NCBI RefSeq assembly: GCF_047123815.1
Contig: NZ_CP138920.1
Location: forward strand, 2,914,001 to 2,978,000
Source of the DNA: Maricaulis sp017643475
GTDB taxonomy: Bacteria; Pseudomonadota; Alphaproteobacteria; Caulobacterales; Maricaulaceae
Direction: 5' to 3'
DNA: 64,000 nt
In this document: positions 7,312 through 15,703 of the stretch, one piece after another
Layout of the letters: each line of letters opens with the position of its first letter
How positions within the stretch are numbered: the first letter of the stretch is position 1
Program-made: the position numbers and the translations under genes
Notes under the pieces: generated by a model
Told to the model about the DNA's origin: nothing
Database searches by the model: none
What the model saw: only the letters and a program-made list of their open reading frames with translations

Positions 7312-7769
7312 TGCCGGTTTCTTTCCTCATAAAAGGAAAGCCGGTTCCCAAGGGACGGGCGCGTGCCACCATCATCGGTGGTCACGCCCGCCTCTATACG
7401 CCGGACACCACTCGTCGGTTCGAGGAGCTGGTCGCGCTATTCGGACGTTCAGCGATGCGCACGGCTGGGCTGAAGCTTCTGGATGAGCCCCTGGCTTTTC
7501 ATCTGATCGCCCGGATGCCGATCCCCAAATCGACACCGAAGTACAAGCGCAAGGACATGCTCTCTGGGCTGATCCTCCCGGCCAAGAAACCTGACCTGGA
7601 CAACCTGACCAAGTCCGTGACTGACGGCCTCAATGGCGTCGTCTATCGCGACGATGCGCTGATCTGCCAGGCGTCCCAGTCGAAGATCTATCACGCCGAA
7701 CCAGGCGTGTTCGTCTCCATCCAAACCATTGCCGAGCAGCGAGCTGCTGCCGAACGGAGAGCTGCATGA
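7311..7769 (+). CDS. rusA: RusA-family Holliday junction resolvase
   Basis: The 152-residue endonuclease should cut four-way junctions made during phage recombination and replication. The family signature is clear: FLIKGKPVPKGRARAT at the N-terminus, KKPDLDNLTKSVTDGLNG in the middle with the metal-binding Asp residues, and VYRDDALICQ after it. The length is close to that usual for RusA. It overlaps both neighbours by 1-4 bases, so it is tightly coupled in the replication operon. Confidence 0.9.
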   Translation: MPVSFLIKGKPVPKGRARATIIGGHARLYTPDTTRRFEELVALFGRSAMRTAGLKLLDEPLAFHLIARMPIPKSTPKYKRKDMLSGLILPAKKPDLDNLTKSVTDGLNGVVYRDDALICQASQSKIYHAEPGVFVSIQTIAEQRAAAERRAA

Positions 7770-8155
7770 AACGCAGAAAGCTGACCCGTAAACAGAAGGC
7801 CGAGCTCTTCCTCGCATATGACGGCAAATGCGCCGCGTGTGGTGTGAAGCTCCATGTCACGGACGCAGAGTGGGATCACATCAAAGAACGCCGCATGGCA
7901 GTCGACGAGGAAGACGCAAAGGCCCGTGAGCAGCTTTCCAACTTTCAGCCGCTCTGCACCCAATGCCACCGTGAGAAAACCGACGATTGGACCGGAAAGC
8001 ACGCCAAGGCCGAGCGCCAGGGCGGACGCACCGGACAGCAGGCTAGGCGCCAGCGGAAGAAGGCTGACGGTTCCTATCGGGGCATCCCGTCTCCTGCCAA
8101 CCCGTGGCCGGCCAAAGGAACACGCAAGATCCAGAGCCGGGGGTTTGGAGCATGA
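7766..8155 (+). CDS. HNH endonuclease family protein
   Basis: The protein has the CxxC pair YDGKCAACGV, the His of WDHIKERRMA, the Asn-containing FQPLCTQCHREKT and so the zinc-stabilised HNH fold within residues 15-75. The C-terminal part is basic. In this position, between rusA and a methylase, it may act in replication or recombination; HNH proteins next to terminase usually help packaging, but the terminase here is 8 kb away. Confidence 0.8.
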   Translation: MKRRKLTRKQKAELFLAYDGKCAACGVKLHVTDAEWDHIKERRMAVDEEDAKAREQLSNFQPLCTQCHREKTDDWTGKHAKAERQGGRTGQQARRQRKKADGSYRGIPSPANPWPAKGTRKIQSRGFGA

Positions 8156-8865
8156 GCAGCAAGCCGATCGACGCGCGCATCTTCGAGCGCGAACAGCATG
8201 AGCATTATGTCGAGCAACGCTGGTGCACGGAGCTCCTCTTGGCCGCTGAACAGTTTGACGGCCAGATCTGGGACCCCGCCTGTGGCTACGGCACAATCCC
8301 GAAGGTCTGTAAGGCCGCCGGGTTTTCTGTCACTGCGACCGACATTGTGGACCGAGGGTATGGGCAAGGCGGCCAGAACTTCCTGGCATTCAGTCGGAAG
8401 CTGGTGGGGCCGGTCGACAACATCATCTGCAATCCACCGTTCGATCTGGCGGAAGAGTTTATCGACCAGGCGCTTCGGTTCGCTCGGAAGAAGGTGGCGA
8501 TGCTGCTGCCGCTCACTTTCCTGAGTTCTGGTGGGCGCTATGACGACTTCATGGGCGGCTGGCCGGTGTCACGAATTCACTTTCTGTCGACCCGCCCCTC
8601 TATGCCGCCCGGACGCTTCCTTGATCCAGAAACCCTGCGTTTCTGCTGCAACGATCCGGAGCCGAAAATCAGCCAGGCGAATGGTGAAGCCAAGTATCGC
8701 TGGCGTGTTGGCGACAAGCCCGCGGGAGGCACCAAGGATTTCTGCTGGGTGGTGATGACCAAGGGCCATGAAGGCCCATCCCAGAACAACTGGCTGGCCG
8801 AGCCTGGGCGGCTCGCTCGATCGCGTGCGCTCCGTCGCCGGCCGATCATGTCGGAGGCCGCATGA
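8152..8865 (+). CDS. SAM-dependent DNA adenine methylase-like protein
   Basis: The start at 8152 (ATGAGC) overlaps the stop of the HNH gene; the open frame extends 16 codons upstream. Motif I is WDPACGYGTIPK and motif IV is IICNPPFDLA, the NPPF form typical of N6-adenine methyltransferases; AFARKKVAMLLPLTFLSSGG-like spacing follows. No cognate restriction enzyme is nearby, so it is probably a solitary phage methylase that protects DNA or modulates promoters. Target specificity cannot be read from the sequence. Confidence 0.8.
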   Translation: MSSKPIDARIFEREQHEHYVEQRWCTELLLAAEQFDGQIWDPACGYGTIPKVCKAAGFSVTATDIVDRGYGQGGQNFLAFSRKLVGPVDNIICNPPFDLAEEFIDQALRFARKKVAMLLPLTFLSSGGRYDDFMGGWPVSRIHFLSTRPSMPPGRFLDPETLRFCCNDPEPKISQANGEAKYRWRVGDKPAGGTKDFCWVVMTKGHEGPSQNNWLAEPGRLARSRALRRRPIMSEAA

Positions 8866-10340
8866 TGGACGATGCCTTGGTGCCGATGGAGTACGAGCCT
8901 GCCGACTACGGAGAGCCGGAGGTGGTTCTCGACACAGCACCGCATAACCTAGAGGCCGAGCAGGCTCTGCTGGGCGCGTTGTTGTACGATAACGAGGTGT
9001 ATTTCCGGGTCTCGGACTTCCTTCATGTCGAACACTTCTATGACCCGGTCCATGCACGCATCTATGAGACGGCGAGCGATCTGATCGGCCGTGGCAGCCG
9101 GGTGGATGCTGTCATCCTGAAGACCCATTTCGAGCGCGATGACGGCCTCAAGGAAATCGGTGGCGTCACCTATCTGGCCGTCCTTATGGAGAGCGCGGCT
9201 GACACTCCGGCGGCCAAAGAGTACGCCAAAATCATCTATGAGCTGGCCACCAGACGCGAGCTGATCCGAATTGGAAACGCCCTAAAGGTCAGCGCGACCG
9301 ATGCCACTGATGTCGCTCCACGTGAGTTGATCGTCGAGGCCGAGGCGGAATTGTTCTCGCTAGCCGAGCAGGGCACTGCAAAGGGGGGGCTGAAGGCGTT
9401 CAAGACAGGGCTGGCGAAGTCCCTCGACATGGTCGCTGCTGCCCATGCGAATGAGGGTGGTCTCAGCGGCATCTCGACCGGCCTGAAAGCCCTGGATGAG
9501 AAGCTCGGAGGCTTGCATCCGTCCGACCTCATCATCCTGGCAGGGCGTCCCTCCATGGGTAAGACCTCGCTGGCAACCAATATCGCCTTTGATGTTGCCA
9601 GAAACTACCGGTACGAGGACCAACCAGATGGCACCCGCAAGACCGTTTCCGGAGGGATCGTCGGGTTCTGGTCGTTGGAGATGTCCGAGGAGCAACTGAC
9701 GACACGATTGCTCTCCGAGTACACAGGCATCTCCGGCATTGCGATGCGTAAGGGTCAGCTAGACGTTGACCAGTACGGCGAGGTCCGGGAAGCCGCCCTG
9801 GAGATCCAGAACCTTCCCCTTCACATCGACGATACCGGCGGCATCCACATCGCAAAGCTCGCCGCGACCGCGCGCCGGCAAAAGCGCAGGACCGGTCTCG
9901 ACCTGATCGTCGTCGACTATCTCCAGCTTGTGACCTCGTCCAAGGGGCGGGAAGGTCGGGTGCAAGAAATCTCCGACGTCACGCAGAAGCTCAAGGCGCT
10001 CGCCAAGGAGCTGAATGTGCCGGTGATCGCGCTTTCCCAACTGTCTCGCCAGGTGGAGCAGCGCCAGGACAAGAAGCCTCAACTCTCGGACCTGCGCGAA
10101 TCTGGGTCAATCGAGCAGGACGCGGACGTGGTCATGTTTGTCTACCGCGAGGCCTATTACAAAGAGCGCGAGCGCCCTCAGTACAAAACGCCCGAATACC
10201 TGGCGTGGGAAGACGAGTTCGAGCGCATCAAGGATCACGCCGAGGTCATCATCGGCAAGCAGCGCCACGGACCCATTGGCACGGCTGAAATCGCTTTCGA
10301 CGGCTCGACCACGACCTTCCGAGATCGGGAGGCGTATTGA
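8862..10340 (+). CDS. dnaB: DnaB-type replicative helicase
   Basis: The 492-residue protein has the full DnaB layout: an N-terminal helical domain (HNLEAEQALLGALLYDNEVY) at about residues 27-130, then a RecA-like motor with Walker A AGRPSMGKTSLA and Walker B LIVVDYLQLV, and the late ALSQLSRQVEQR and RESGSIEQDADVV motifs. It should unwind phage DNA at the fork as a hexamer. The start overlaps the methylase stop, and the stop overlaps the next start (TGATG). Confidence 0.95.
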   Translation: MMDDALVPMEYEPADYGEPEVVLDTAPHNLEAEQALLGALLYDNEVYFRVSDFLHVEHFYDPVHARIYETASDLIGRGSRVDAVILKTHFERDDGLKEIGGVTYLAVLMESAADTPAAKEYAKIIYELATRRELIRIGNALKVSATDATDVAPRELIVEAEAELFSLAEQGTAKGGLKAFKTGLAKSLDMVAAAHANEGGLSGISTGLKALDEKLGGLHPSDLIILAGRPSMGKTSLATNIAFDVARNYRYEDQPDGTRKTVSGGIVGFWSLEMSEEQLTTRLLSEYTGISGIAMRKGQLDVDQYGEVREAALEIQNLPLHIDDTGGIHIAKLAATARRQKRRTGLDLIVVDYLQLVTSSKGREGRVQEISDVTQKLKALAKELNVPVIALSQLSRQVEQRQDKKPQLSDLRESGSIEQDADVVMFVYREAYYKERERPQYKTPEYLAWEDEFERIKDHAEVIIGKQRHGPIGTAEIAFDGSTTTFRDREAY

Positions 10341-11233
10341 TGAGCAATCCTTGGATGAAATTCTATCCTTCCGATTGGCGCGCTGATCCGCGCCTTCGCA
10401 TGTGTTCCCTAGCCGCCCGGGGTTTGTGGGTGGAAATGCTTGCCCTGATGCATGAGGCAAGCCCTTACGGCCATTGTCTCGTCAACGGTCTACCGCCCAA
10501 TGAGATGCAGCTCGCCGTGTTGGCAGGAGCGCCCTCCGACCAGGTCCCCGATCTTCTCGGCGAACTGGAAACGGCCGGCGTTTTCTCCCGCACGAGAGAG
10601 GGCGTCATTTATTCGCGGCGGATGACCCGGGACGACAAGAAGAGCCGAACAGCCCGGAAAAACGGCAAAAAAGGAGGCAACCCAACTTTAGGAAAAGAAA
10701 CGCTTTTCCCGTCGTCGGATAAGCAAAAGCATAAGGGTGAGGATAAAACCCAGAAACCAGAGGCCAGAGGCCAGAAAGAACCCCAAACCCCTTACGGGGT
10801 GGAGGACGCGGTTCATGATTGGAACCGAATGGCTGAGCGCTGCGACCTGCCCAAGTGTAAGGCGGTAACCAAGGCCCGGAAGTCAGCCATTGGCATGCGG
10901 TTGCGTGACCATGGCGAGAAGGGCTGGAAACAGGTCATAGAGTTCATCTCGAAGAGCTCACATCATCTCGGCCAGAACGATCGAAACTGGAAGGCGGGAA
11001 TTGACTTTGCCTCCCGTGAAAGCGCGTTCGTCGGCATCCTGGAGCGATGTGAAGAGACAACCATCGCAGCACCCCAGACCCCCGAGGCGTGGGCCCGGCG
11101 GGTGGAATACTTCCAAACTGAGGGCGAATGGCATGCGCCAGGCCCGAAGCCGAATGAGCCTGGCTGCCAGGCGCCCCCTGAGGTGCTTGAGCGAGCCGGT
11201 TATCCGCAACTCATCCAGGGAGCGCTTGTATGA
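10340..11233 (+). CDS. Phage replication protein, DUF1376-like N-terminus
   Basis: The protein begins MSNPWMKFYPSDWRADPRLR, followed by LAARGLWVEMLALMHEA, the opening typical of DUF1376-type phage replication or primosomal proteins with a winged-helix domain. A Lys-rich linker (residues about 98-145) leads to a second domain with AVHDWNRMAERCDLPKC and NWKAGIDFASRE. Directly after dnaB it is a plausible helicase loader or origin-binding protein. A TTG at 10337 could also start it; the ATG at 10340 is preferred. Confidence 0.75.
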   Translation: MSNPWMKFYPSDWRADPRLRMCSLAARGLWVEMLALMHEASPYGHCLVNGLPPNEMQLAVLAGAPSDQVPDLLGELETAGVFSRTREGVIYSRRMTRDDKKSRTARKNGKKGGNPTLGKETLFPSSDKQKHKGEDKTQKPEARGQKEPQTPYGVEDAVHDWNRMAERCDLPKCKAVTKARKSAIGMRLRDHGEKGWKQVIEFISKSSHHLGQNDRNWKAGIDFASRESAFVGILERCEETTIAAPQTPEAWARRVEYFQTEGEWHAPGPKPNEPGCQAPPEVLERAGYPQLIQGALV

Positions 11234-11568
11234 TTGGCGTTGTCGAAAACCCCCACATGAAGGCCCTCATCGAGAGCTATGTGCCGTTGTTGGTCAGTGA
11301 CGCGTGGAGCGACAGGCGCAAGGCGTCGGCACGGCGCGCAATTGAGCAGATGTGCAAGCGGGCATCCCAGATCGGAGCGACCGGAGCCCATGTCAGCCAT
11401 GACCGAGCAGCGCACCAGCACGCGATGGAATTGGCGGTGGAGCTTGTGGCCGCAATCGATCCCGAGAAGGTTTCCACGGACCCCGACCGTCTAGCAGCAG
11501 CGAAGGAGATGCAGGGGCTGGTGGTTCTGCTCCTGTCCTCCCTGGACCAAGGCAGGGCTGCCGCATGA
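11230..11568 (+). CDS. Hypothetical protein (112 aa)
   Basis: The product is helical and soluble (SDRRKASARRAIEQMCKRAS, then HAMELAVELVAAIDPEKV). The start overlaps the stop of the replication protein and the stop overlaps the next start, so it is co-translated. I do not recognise the family. Confidence 0.65.
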   Translation: MIGVVENPHMKALIESYVPLLVSDAWSDRRKASARRAIEQMCKRASQIGATGAHVSHDRAAHQHAMELAVELVAAIDPEKVSTDPDRLAAAKEMQGLVVLLLSSLDQGRAAA

Positions 11569-11831
11569 GGATCACCATCGTGAAAGCGGGAGAGACCCGG
11601 GTGCCTGGCCAAGTGCCGCATTGTGGCAAGTCCCGCTCACCGAAGCGCGGCTCTTCCGAATGGATTTGTGCCGACCATTGGAAGCAGGTCCCACGCGGTT
11701 ACAGGAGCGTCCTGCGGCGAACCGCTAAGGCCTGCGAGGCGAGCCTGACCAGTCGCAATCTCAGAAGAAATGAACGGGCATGGAAGCGCTGTGTCCGCAT
11801 GGCAATCGAAGCAGCAGCGGGGATAGCGTAG
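11565..11831 (+). CDS. Hypothetical basic Cys-containing protein (88 aa)
   Basis: The protein is very basic and carries Cys and His residues (PHCGKS, then WICADHWKQVPRGYRSVLRR and CKACEAS-like spacing) that could make a small zinc site. Its stop TAG overlaps the GTG start of the next gene. A nucleic-acid-binding role is only a guess. Confidence 0.6.
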   Translation: MRITIVKAGETRVPGQVPHCGKSRSPKRGSSEWICADHWKQVPRGYRSVLRRTAKACEASLTSRNLRRNERAWKRCVRMAIEAAAGIA

Positions 11832-12637
11832 TGCCAAGACGTAACCGTCCAACAGATCCGGTATTTGAACCAGTCGCTCCGAAGCCGTTGAACAGATCAC
11901 AGGCCCGCCGGTTGGCTGCCGCCTTTGAGCTGCCCGAGTATCCGATCGTCAGCGCTGCGTCGACGCCGGACGTGATCCGCGCCGAGGTTGATGAAACGGT
12001 GATCAAGAACAGGCTTGCCCGGCTGAAAACCGAGCAGGAACGACGGGAATTCGCGCTGCGCACGTCGAGCCCAGGTGGCCGAGACGGGGAAAACCTCCAG
12101 CTGACGCACCGGGCCAGGGTCAATGACAATCCGAAGCACGCAGATCAGTGGGCGGATTTCGACACAAGCCACCCAATCGAGAAGATGCGTGTCCGCCAAT
12201 CTCTGGGCACCTCAGCCCAGCAAAGGTTTCGCCGGTATTGCGCGGCCAAGGTGTGGCTCACGTTCTTCCTCAAGGCCCAGGGGTTCAATGTCAGCACCTG
12301 GCTGAAGGAGCAAGTGGACGGCACCGGAGACCCAGAAGCGAGCGCCCTGTCTCGCCTGGACGCCATGATGCAGCGCATGAATGTGATCGACGCCAGCCTT
12401 ATGGATTTGTCGGCTCACCGTTCGCTGGTCATGCAACGGCGCTTTTTCGACCTTGATTCGGTTTGCGCGATCGGTTTCACCGTTTCGGAGGTCGCAAACC
12501 GGACTGGCCGGAGCGAGCGCGGCGTAAAAAAATCGCTGCTTTCTGGCCTGGACGCGATCAGCGGATATGCCCCGTGGGACAAGCATTTAGAAGCCGTTGG
12601 GGTGCTCTACATCGAGGGGCGTGACCTAGCTGCTTGA
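11831..12637 (+). CDS. DUF6456-like late regulator candidate
   Basis: The start is taken as GTG 11831 because it overlaps the preceding TAG stop; longer frames have no coupling. The C-terminal half (LSAHRSLVMQRRFFDLDSVC, then FTVSEVANRTGRSERGVKKS) resembles the sigma-like HTH domain of DUF6456 proteins of alphaproteobacteria and their phages. The last gene of the early operon before a strong terminator is a common place for a late-gene activator such as Q, and that role is inferred. Confidence 0.7.
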   Translation: MPRRNRPTDPVFEPVAPKPLNRSQARRLAAAFELPEYPIVSAASTPDVIRAEVDETVIKNRLARLKTEQERREFALRTSSPGGRDGENLQLTHRARVNDNPKHADQWADFDTSHPIEKMRVRQSLGTSAQQRFRRYCAAKVWLTFFLKAQGFNVSTWLKEQVDGTGDPEASALSRLDAMMQRMNVIDASLMDLSAHRSLVMQRRFFDLDSVCAIGFTVSEVANRTGRSERGVKKSLLSGLDAISGYAPWDKHLEAVGVLYIEGRDLAA

Positions 12638-12706
12638 AAAGACTCTTGAAAAAACCACTTGCGCAAAGTCCGGTTTTTGTGATTCCCATCTCTACGTTCG
12701 AAGAAT

Positions 12707-12738
12707 CCGCCCGGCGCCCAGCGCTCCGGGCGGTTTTT
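12707..12738 (+). terminator. Rho-independent terminator of the rightward early operon
   Basis: CCGCCCGG (12707-12714) pairs perfectly with CCGGGCGG (12726-12733) across an 11-base loop and is followed by TTTTT. It lies 70 bases after the DUF6456-like gene. Confidence 0.85.
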
Positions 12739-12830
12739 CGTTAGGGTTGCTGAAACTGCATCGGATCGCGTCCAAGGCAGCGTAACGCCACGAGGGTCGC
12801 GCCCTCAGCCCTTGATTGCCATAGAGGCAC

Positions 12831-12859
12831 CGGCCCGCCACGTGGTACCAGGCGGGCCG
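12831..12859. other. 9-bp GC-rich inverted repeat between convergent genes
   Basis: CGGCCCGCC (12831-12839) and GGCGGGCCG (12851-12859) pair perfectly around an 11-base loop. It lies beyond the 3' end of the leftward membrane-protein pair. There is no T run on either strand, so it may be an RNA 3'-end stabiliser rather than a simple terminator. The rest of 12739-12890 shows nothing else I can name. Confidence 0.4.
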
Positions 12860-12890
12860 CTTTCCACACGATCCGGTGACGGGGTGGAGG

Positions 12891-13349
12891 CTAGGAGAAG
12901 GCGGCCACCAGCCCGCACAGTGCGAGCACGAAGGCGATGGCTCCCATGCCGACGGCACCGGCTATCCCAGCGTGAAAGAGCCGGCGTGCGGCGGCCAGAT
13001 TGCTCGCCTCGTTCCAACCGCCGATAATTATCAACGGATCGCCCTCTCTGGACTCGTGGTGCTTGTGGGTCGGCCTCACAAACGCCGTAGCGAGCGCGCT
13101 GGCGAGCGATCCGCCCAGGGCGAGCCCAGCGGCCCAGAACCACAGTAGGTCCGCCAGGCTGAAGGTCGAACGGGCCATCAGTGAGCCGATCAGTTGGAAA
13201 CCGAACAGAAACAGAGCGAAGCGGTAATAGGGTTTCACGAATTTAAACGTCGCGCTGACATGCGCATCGAGAGGAGTCGGTTCCACCAATGTTGGTGGGA
13301 CACGATCCCTCACTATGTTGTCGATCTTTTGGTCGAGCCAGTTCAGCAT
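12891..13349 (-). CDS. Membrane protein of a two-gene leftward cassette
   Basis: The start at 13349 has AGGAAGG 5 bases before it; an upstream extension to 13532 runs over the neighbouring gene and is rejected. The 152-residue product has about four hydrophobic segments (FALFLFGFQLIGSLMA, LADLLWFWAAGLALGG, and near the end GIAGAVGMGAIAFVLALCGL). It lies 8 bases after the stop of another membrane-protein gene. Both oppose the surrounding operons, as lysogeny-expressed accessory genes do. A role in superinfection exclusion or defence is possible but not shown. Confidence 0.65.
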   Translation of the reverse strand: MLNWLDQKIDNIVRDRVPPTLVEPTPLDAHVSATFKFVKPYYRFALFLFGFQLIGSLMARSTFSLADLLWFWAAGLALGGSLASALATAFVRPTHKHHESREGDPLIIIGGWNEASNLAAARRLFHAGIAGAVGMGAIAFVLALCGLVAAFS

Positions 13350-13357
13350 GCGCCTTC

Positions 13358-13918
13358 CTAAGATCCAAAGCGCAGGCAGATGAAACCGGCCATTGCCGCA
13401 ACGCTGCCTATGACGAGAAGCCAGAACGATGCGCCGTGGAAGTGGCTCGAGAGGCGGTGGGCGTTGTTCAGCTTCTCGAACGCTTCTTCTCTTCGCGCGT
13501 GGATAGCCTCTGGCATGTTCAACGACGCACACTCCGCATTGGTTAGGACGAATTCACCTTGCTGGATTGCGACAGCAAGCTCCGAGACCGAAATCCGATA
13601 GGTGTTGTAGGCGTTCGTAATCAAGTCCATCGACCACAACGCTGAAAACAGCGAAACGGCGTACGCGACGACAGCTGCTCCGTAGAGAACTTCGGGGCCG
13701 GTGGCCATTTCGTTGGTGAACTGCGACAGAACCAAGCCAACTCCGGCCGCCGCTCCGACAACCTGCAGCCTTGTGAGCTCCTTATGCGTCTCGCGCTGGG
13801 TTGCTTCGGCGGTCTCGAGCGTATCCACGAGTTTTTCGACGCAGTCGATCAGCTTCGGAAGGGCCACCGTGTTCGGCGCCGCGTCGTTAGGACCGACCGC
13901 ATTTCCGTCATCAACCAT
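13358..13918 (-). CDS. Membrane protein with coiled coil, two-gene leftward cassette
   Basis: The 186-residue product has an N-terminal helical region (LPKLIDCVEKLVDTLETAEA), two hydrophobic segments (VVGAAAGVGLVLSQF and YGAAVVAYAVSLFSALWSMD), a long soluble helix, and a final membrane segment (FWLLVIGSVAAMAGFICLRF). This coiled-coil plus paired-membrane-helix layout recalls small membrane effectors of defence systems such as SLATT-type proteins, but I see no exact match. It is divergent from the methylase gene at 14061. Confidence 0.65.
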   Translation of the reverse strand: MVDDGNAVGPNDAAPNTVALPKLIDCVEKLVDTLETAEATQRETHKELTRLQVVGAAAGVGLVLSQFTNEMATGPEVLYGAAVVAYAVSLFSALWSMDLITNAYNTYRISVSELAVAIQQGEFVLTNAECASLNMPEAIHARREEAFEKLNNAHRLSSHFHGASFWLLVIGSVAAMAGFICLRFGS

Positions 13919-13945
13919 GCATTACCTCCGTCTGAAGAGGCGGGG

Positions 13946-14041
13946 GCTACGGTGCGCCAACACCGTAAGCCGGGTGCTGTAACACCCATGACCTGAACCG
14001 GCCTGCATCCAGGCCACCCCGCCACCGTGCAACACGGCGGG
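13946..14041. other. Cluster of four hairpins/dyads before the methylase gene
   Basis: Four perfect or near-perfect stems lie in 96 bases: TACGGTG/CACCGTA (13948-13967), GGGTG/CACCC (13972-13987), GGCCTG/CAGGCC (14000-14015) and CCCGCC/GGCGGG (14018-14041, with an inner CCGTG/CACGG). The first two are both GGTG-N6-CACC with centres 22 bp apart, so they could be operators for the divergent promoter. Alternatively the four stems form a structured RNA leader. The methylase ATG follows 19 bases later with no clear ribosome site. Confidence 0.55.
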
Positions 14042-14060
14042 TTCATCCAGAAATTGAGTC

Positions 14061-15410
14061 ATGGGAAAAAGCGAGTCCGGGGCTGTTGATGCCCTGAAGG
14101 TCGAGGCGTGGGCACTCGACAAGATTAAGGCCTATCCAGGAAATCCGCGTGTGATACCGGATGAAGCCGTGCTCGGCGTTGCCCGAAGCATCGAGCAGTT
14201 TGGCTGGCGGCAACCGATTGTCGTTGATAAGGACGGCGTGATCATTGTTGGTCACACCCGCCTGAAGGCGGCGCACCATCTGGGTCTGACAACTGCGCCG
14301 GTCCATGTGGCAGACATGCCGAAGGAACAGGCCCAGGCTTACCGCCTGGCAGACAACAAGACGGGCGAGGCCACGAGCTGGGACCTGCCCGCCCTGAATA
14401 TTGAATTGGCTGGGCTCGGTGACCTCGGCTTTGATCTTGCGGTTATCGGTTTCGATCCAGCCGGCGGCGAGCTGAGCCCGGTCACGGCACCAACACCATT
14501 GGACAATCACGCCCAAGGCGCGCTCTCCGACAGTTTCGGCGTCCCACCGTTCTCAGTTCTGTCCGCCCGGGGCGGCTGGTGGCGAGAGCGCAAAGAACAA
14601 TGGTTGGCCCTGGGGATTCAGAGCGAGCTCGGCCGAGAAGGGGCGTTTGACGCGCTCGGTTCGTTGGCGTCGGCCCAGAAGGGCGTGTCCGGAGATACCG
14701 CATGGGCATCAACATCGATCTTCGATCCGGTGCTGTGTGAGCTGATCTACAGGTGGTTCTGTCCGCCTGGTGGCGTTGTGCTCGATCCGTTCGCAGGTGG
14801 ATCCGTCCGCGGATTGGTGGCGTCCCGTTTGGGCCGTGCCTACACCGGTATCGAGCTTCGACCTGAGCAAGTGGCGGCCAATCGAGCGCAGATAGGCATC
14901 TGTGGGGAGCCTCGACCGCAATGGATCGAGGGAGACAGCAGAAACATCCCAACCCTGGCTGCTGACGTGGACGCGGACTTGATTTTCTCCTGTCCACCGT
15001 ATGCCGACCTCGAGGTCTATTCTGACGACCCCAAGGATTTGTCGACGATGGACTATCCGGACTTCCGAGATGCCTATCGAGATATCATCAGTAAGGCAGC
15101 GGCTCGCCTCAAGGAGAACCGTTTCGCTTGTTTCGTTGTCGGAGAAGTCAGAGATGCCGGCGGCGGATATAGCGGCCTGGTTCAGGACACGATTCAGGCG
15201 TTCTGTGATGCAGGGCTGAGCTACTACAACGAAGCGGTCATCGTCACACCGATCGGCACGCTGGCTATGCGAGCGCGCAGACCATTCGAGGCAAGCCGAA
15301 AGCTCGGAAAGTCACATCAGAACATGCTGGTGTTCTGCAAGGGCGATCCTCGCAAGGCCGCTGAGGTCATCGGTGATGTCGAGTTCGGCGAGGCAGATGC
15401 TGGGCTATAA
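14061..15410 (+). CDS. ParB-like nuclease domain / DNA methyltransferase fusion
   Basis: The 449-residue protein begins with a ParB-type domain (residues about 10-130: PRVIPDEAVLGVARSIEQFG, then VIIVGHTRLKAAHHLG and AYRLADNKTGE). The methylase follows, with motif I VVLDPFAGGSVRGLVASRL and motif IV IFSCPPYADLEVY, an SPPY-like catalytic site, and late GKSHQNMLVFCKGDP. Such fusions are common just before terminase in phages. They methylate phage DNA, and a link to packaging is often assumed. No Shine-Dalgarno is visible; the hairpin cluster upstream may control initiation. Confidence 0.88.
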   Translation: MGKSESGAVDALKVEAWALDKIKAYPGNPRVIPDEAVLGVARSIEQFGWRQPIVVDKDGVIIVGHTRLKAAHHLGLTTAPVHVADMPKEQAQAYRLADNKTGEATSWDLPALNIELAGLGDLGFDLAVIGFDPAGGELSPVTAPTPLDNHAQGALSDSFGVPPFSVLSARGGWWRERKEQWLALGIQSELGREGAFDALGSLASAQKGVSGDTAWASTSIFDPVLCELIYRWFCPPGGVVLDPFAGGSVRGLVASRLGRAYTGIELRPEQVAANRAQIGICGEPRPQWIEGDSRNIPTLAADVDADLIFSCPPYADLEVYSDDPKDLSTMDYPDFRDAYRDIISKAAARLKENRFACFVVGEVRDAGGGYSGLVQDTIQAFCDAGLSYYNEAVIVTPIGTLAMRARRPFEASRKLGKSHQNMLVFCKGDPRKAAEVIGDVEFGEADAGL

Positions 15411-15629
15411 GCCGTAGCGCTCTCGGAGGGCGCGCTTCCCCTCCTCGATGAGGGCGACAGGGTCTTTGCCGACCTGACGGTAGAAAGCGGGGTTGGTCAA
15501 TGCGCCATGCCCCCTTTCAATCGCCGCTTTGGCATTGCCCAGGCGCGGGAAGCGGGCCGCGATGCGCAAAGCTGTCGGCCAGTCATCCTGGGCAACGGCG
15601 GCGCGTATTTTGTCAATCTTGGTTTCCAT
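15405..15629 (-). CDS. Hypothetical small protein (74 aa), leftward
   Basis: The short helical basic protein (METKIDKIRAAVAQDDWPTA, then NPAFYRQVGKDPVALIEEGK) runs against the late operon and overlaps the end of the methylase gene by 6 bases. Its sequence is protein-like and the opposite-strand frame is not. Proteins of this look often sit next to small terminase genes. The function is unknown. Confidence 0.65.
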   Translation of the reverse strand: METKIDKIRAAVAQDDWPTALRIAARFPRLGNAKAAIERGHGALTNPAFYRQVGKDPVALIEEGKRALRERYGL

Positions 15630-15703
15630 GAAGACACGCTAGCGGAGGTCCGCGCGGTCTTCGAGGGCCATAGTTTTTTTCGTCTATCAAGAAAGGGCGG
15701 ACC

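Noticed and set aside
13946..14041. SAM-sensing riboswitch before the methylase
   Set aside because: Only hairpins are visible; I could not match a known SAM or SAH riboswitch consensus, so no such claim is made.
15640..15703. cos site before terminase
   Set aside because: The 7-bp inverted repeat GGTCCGC/GCGGACC is there, but nothing shows a cohesive end; packaging type is left open.
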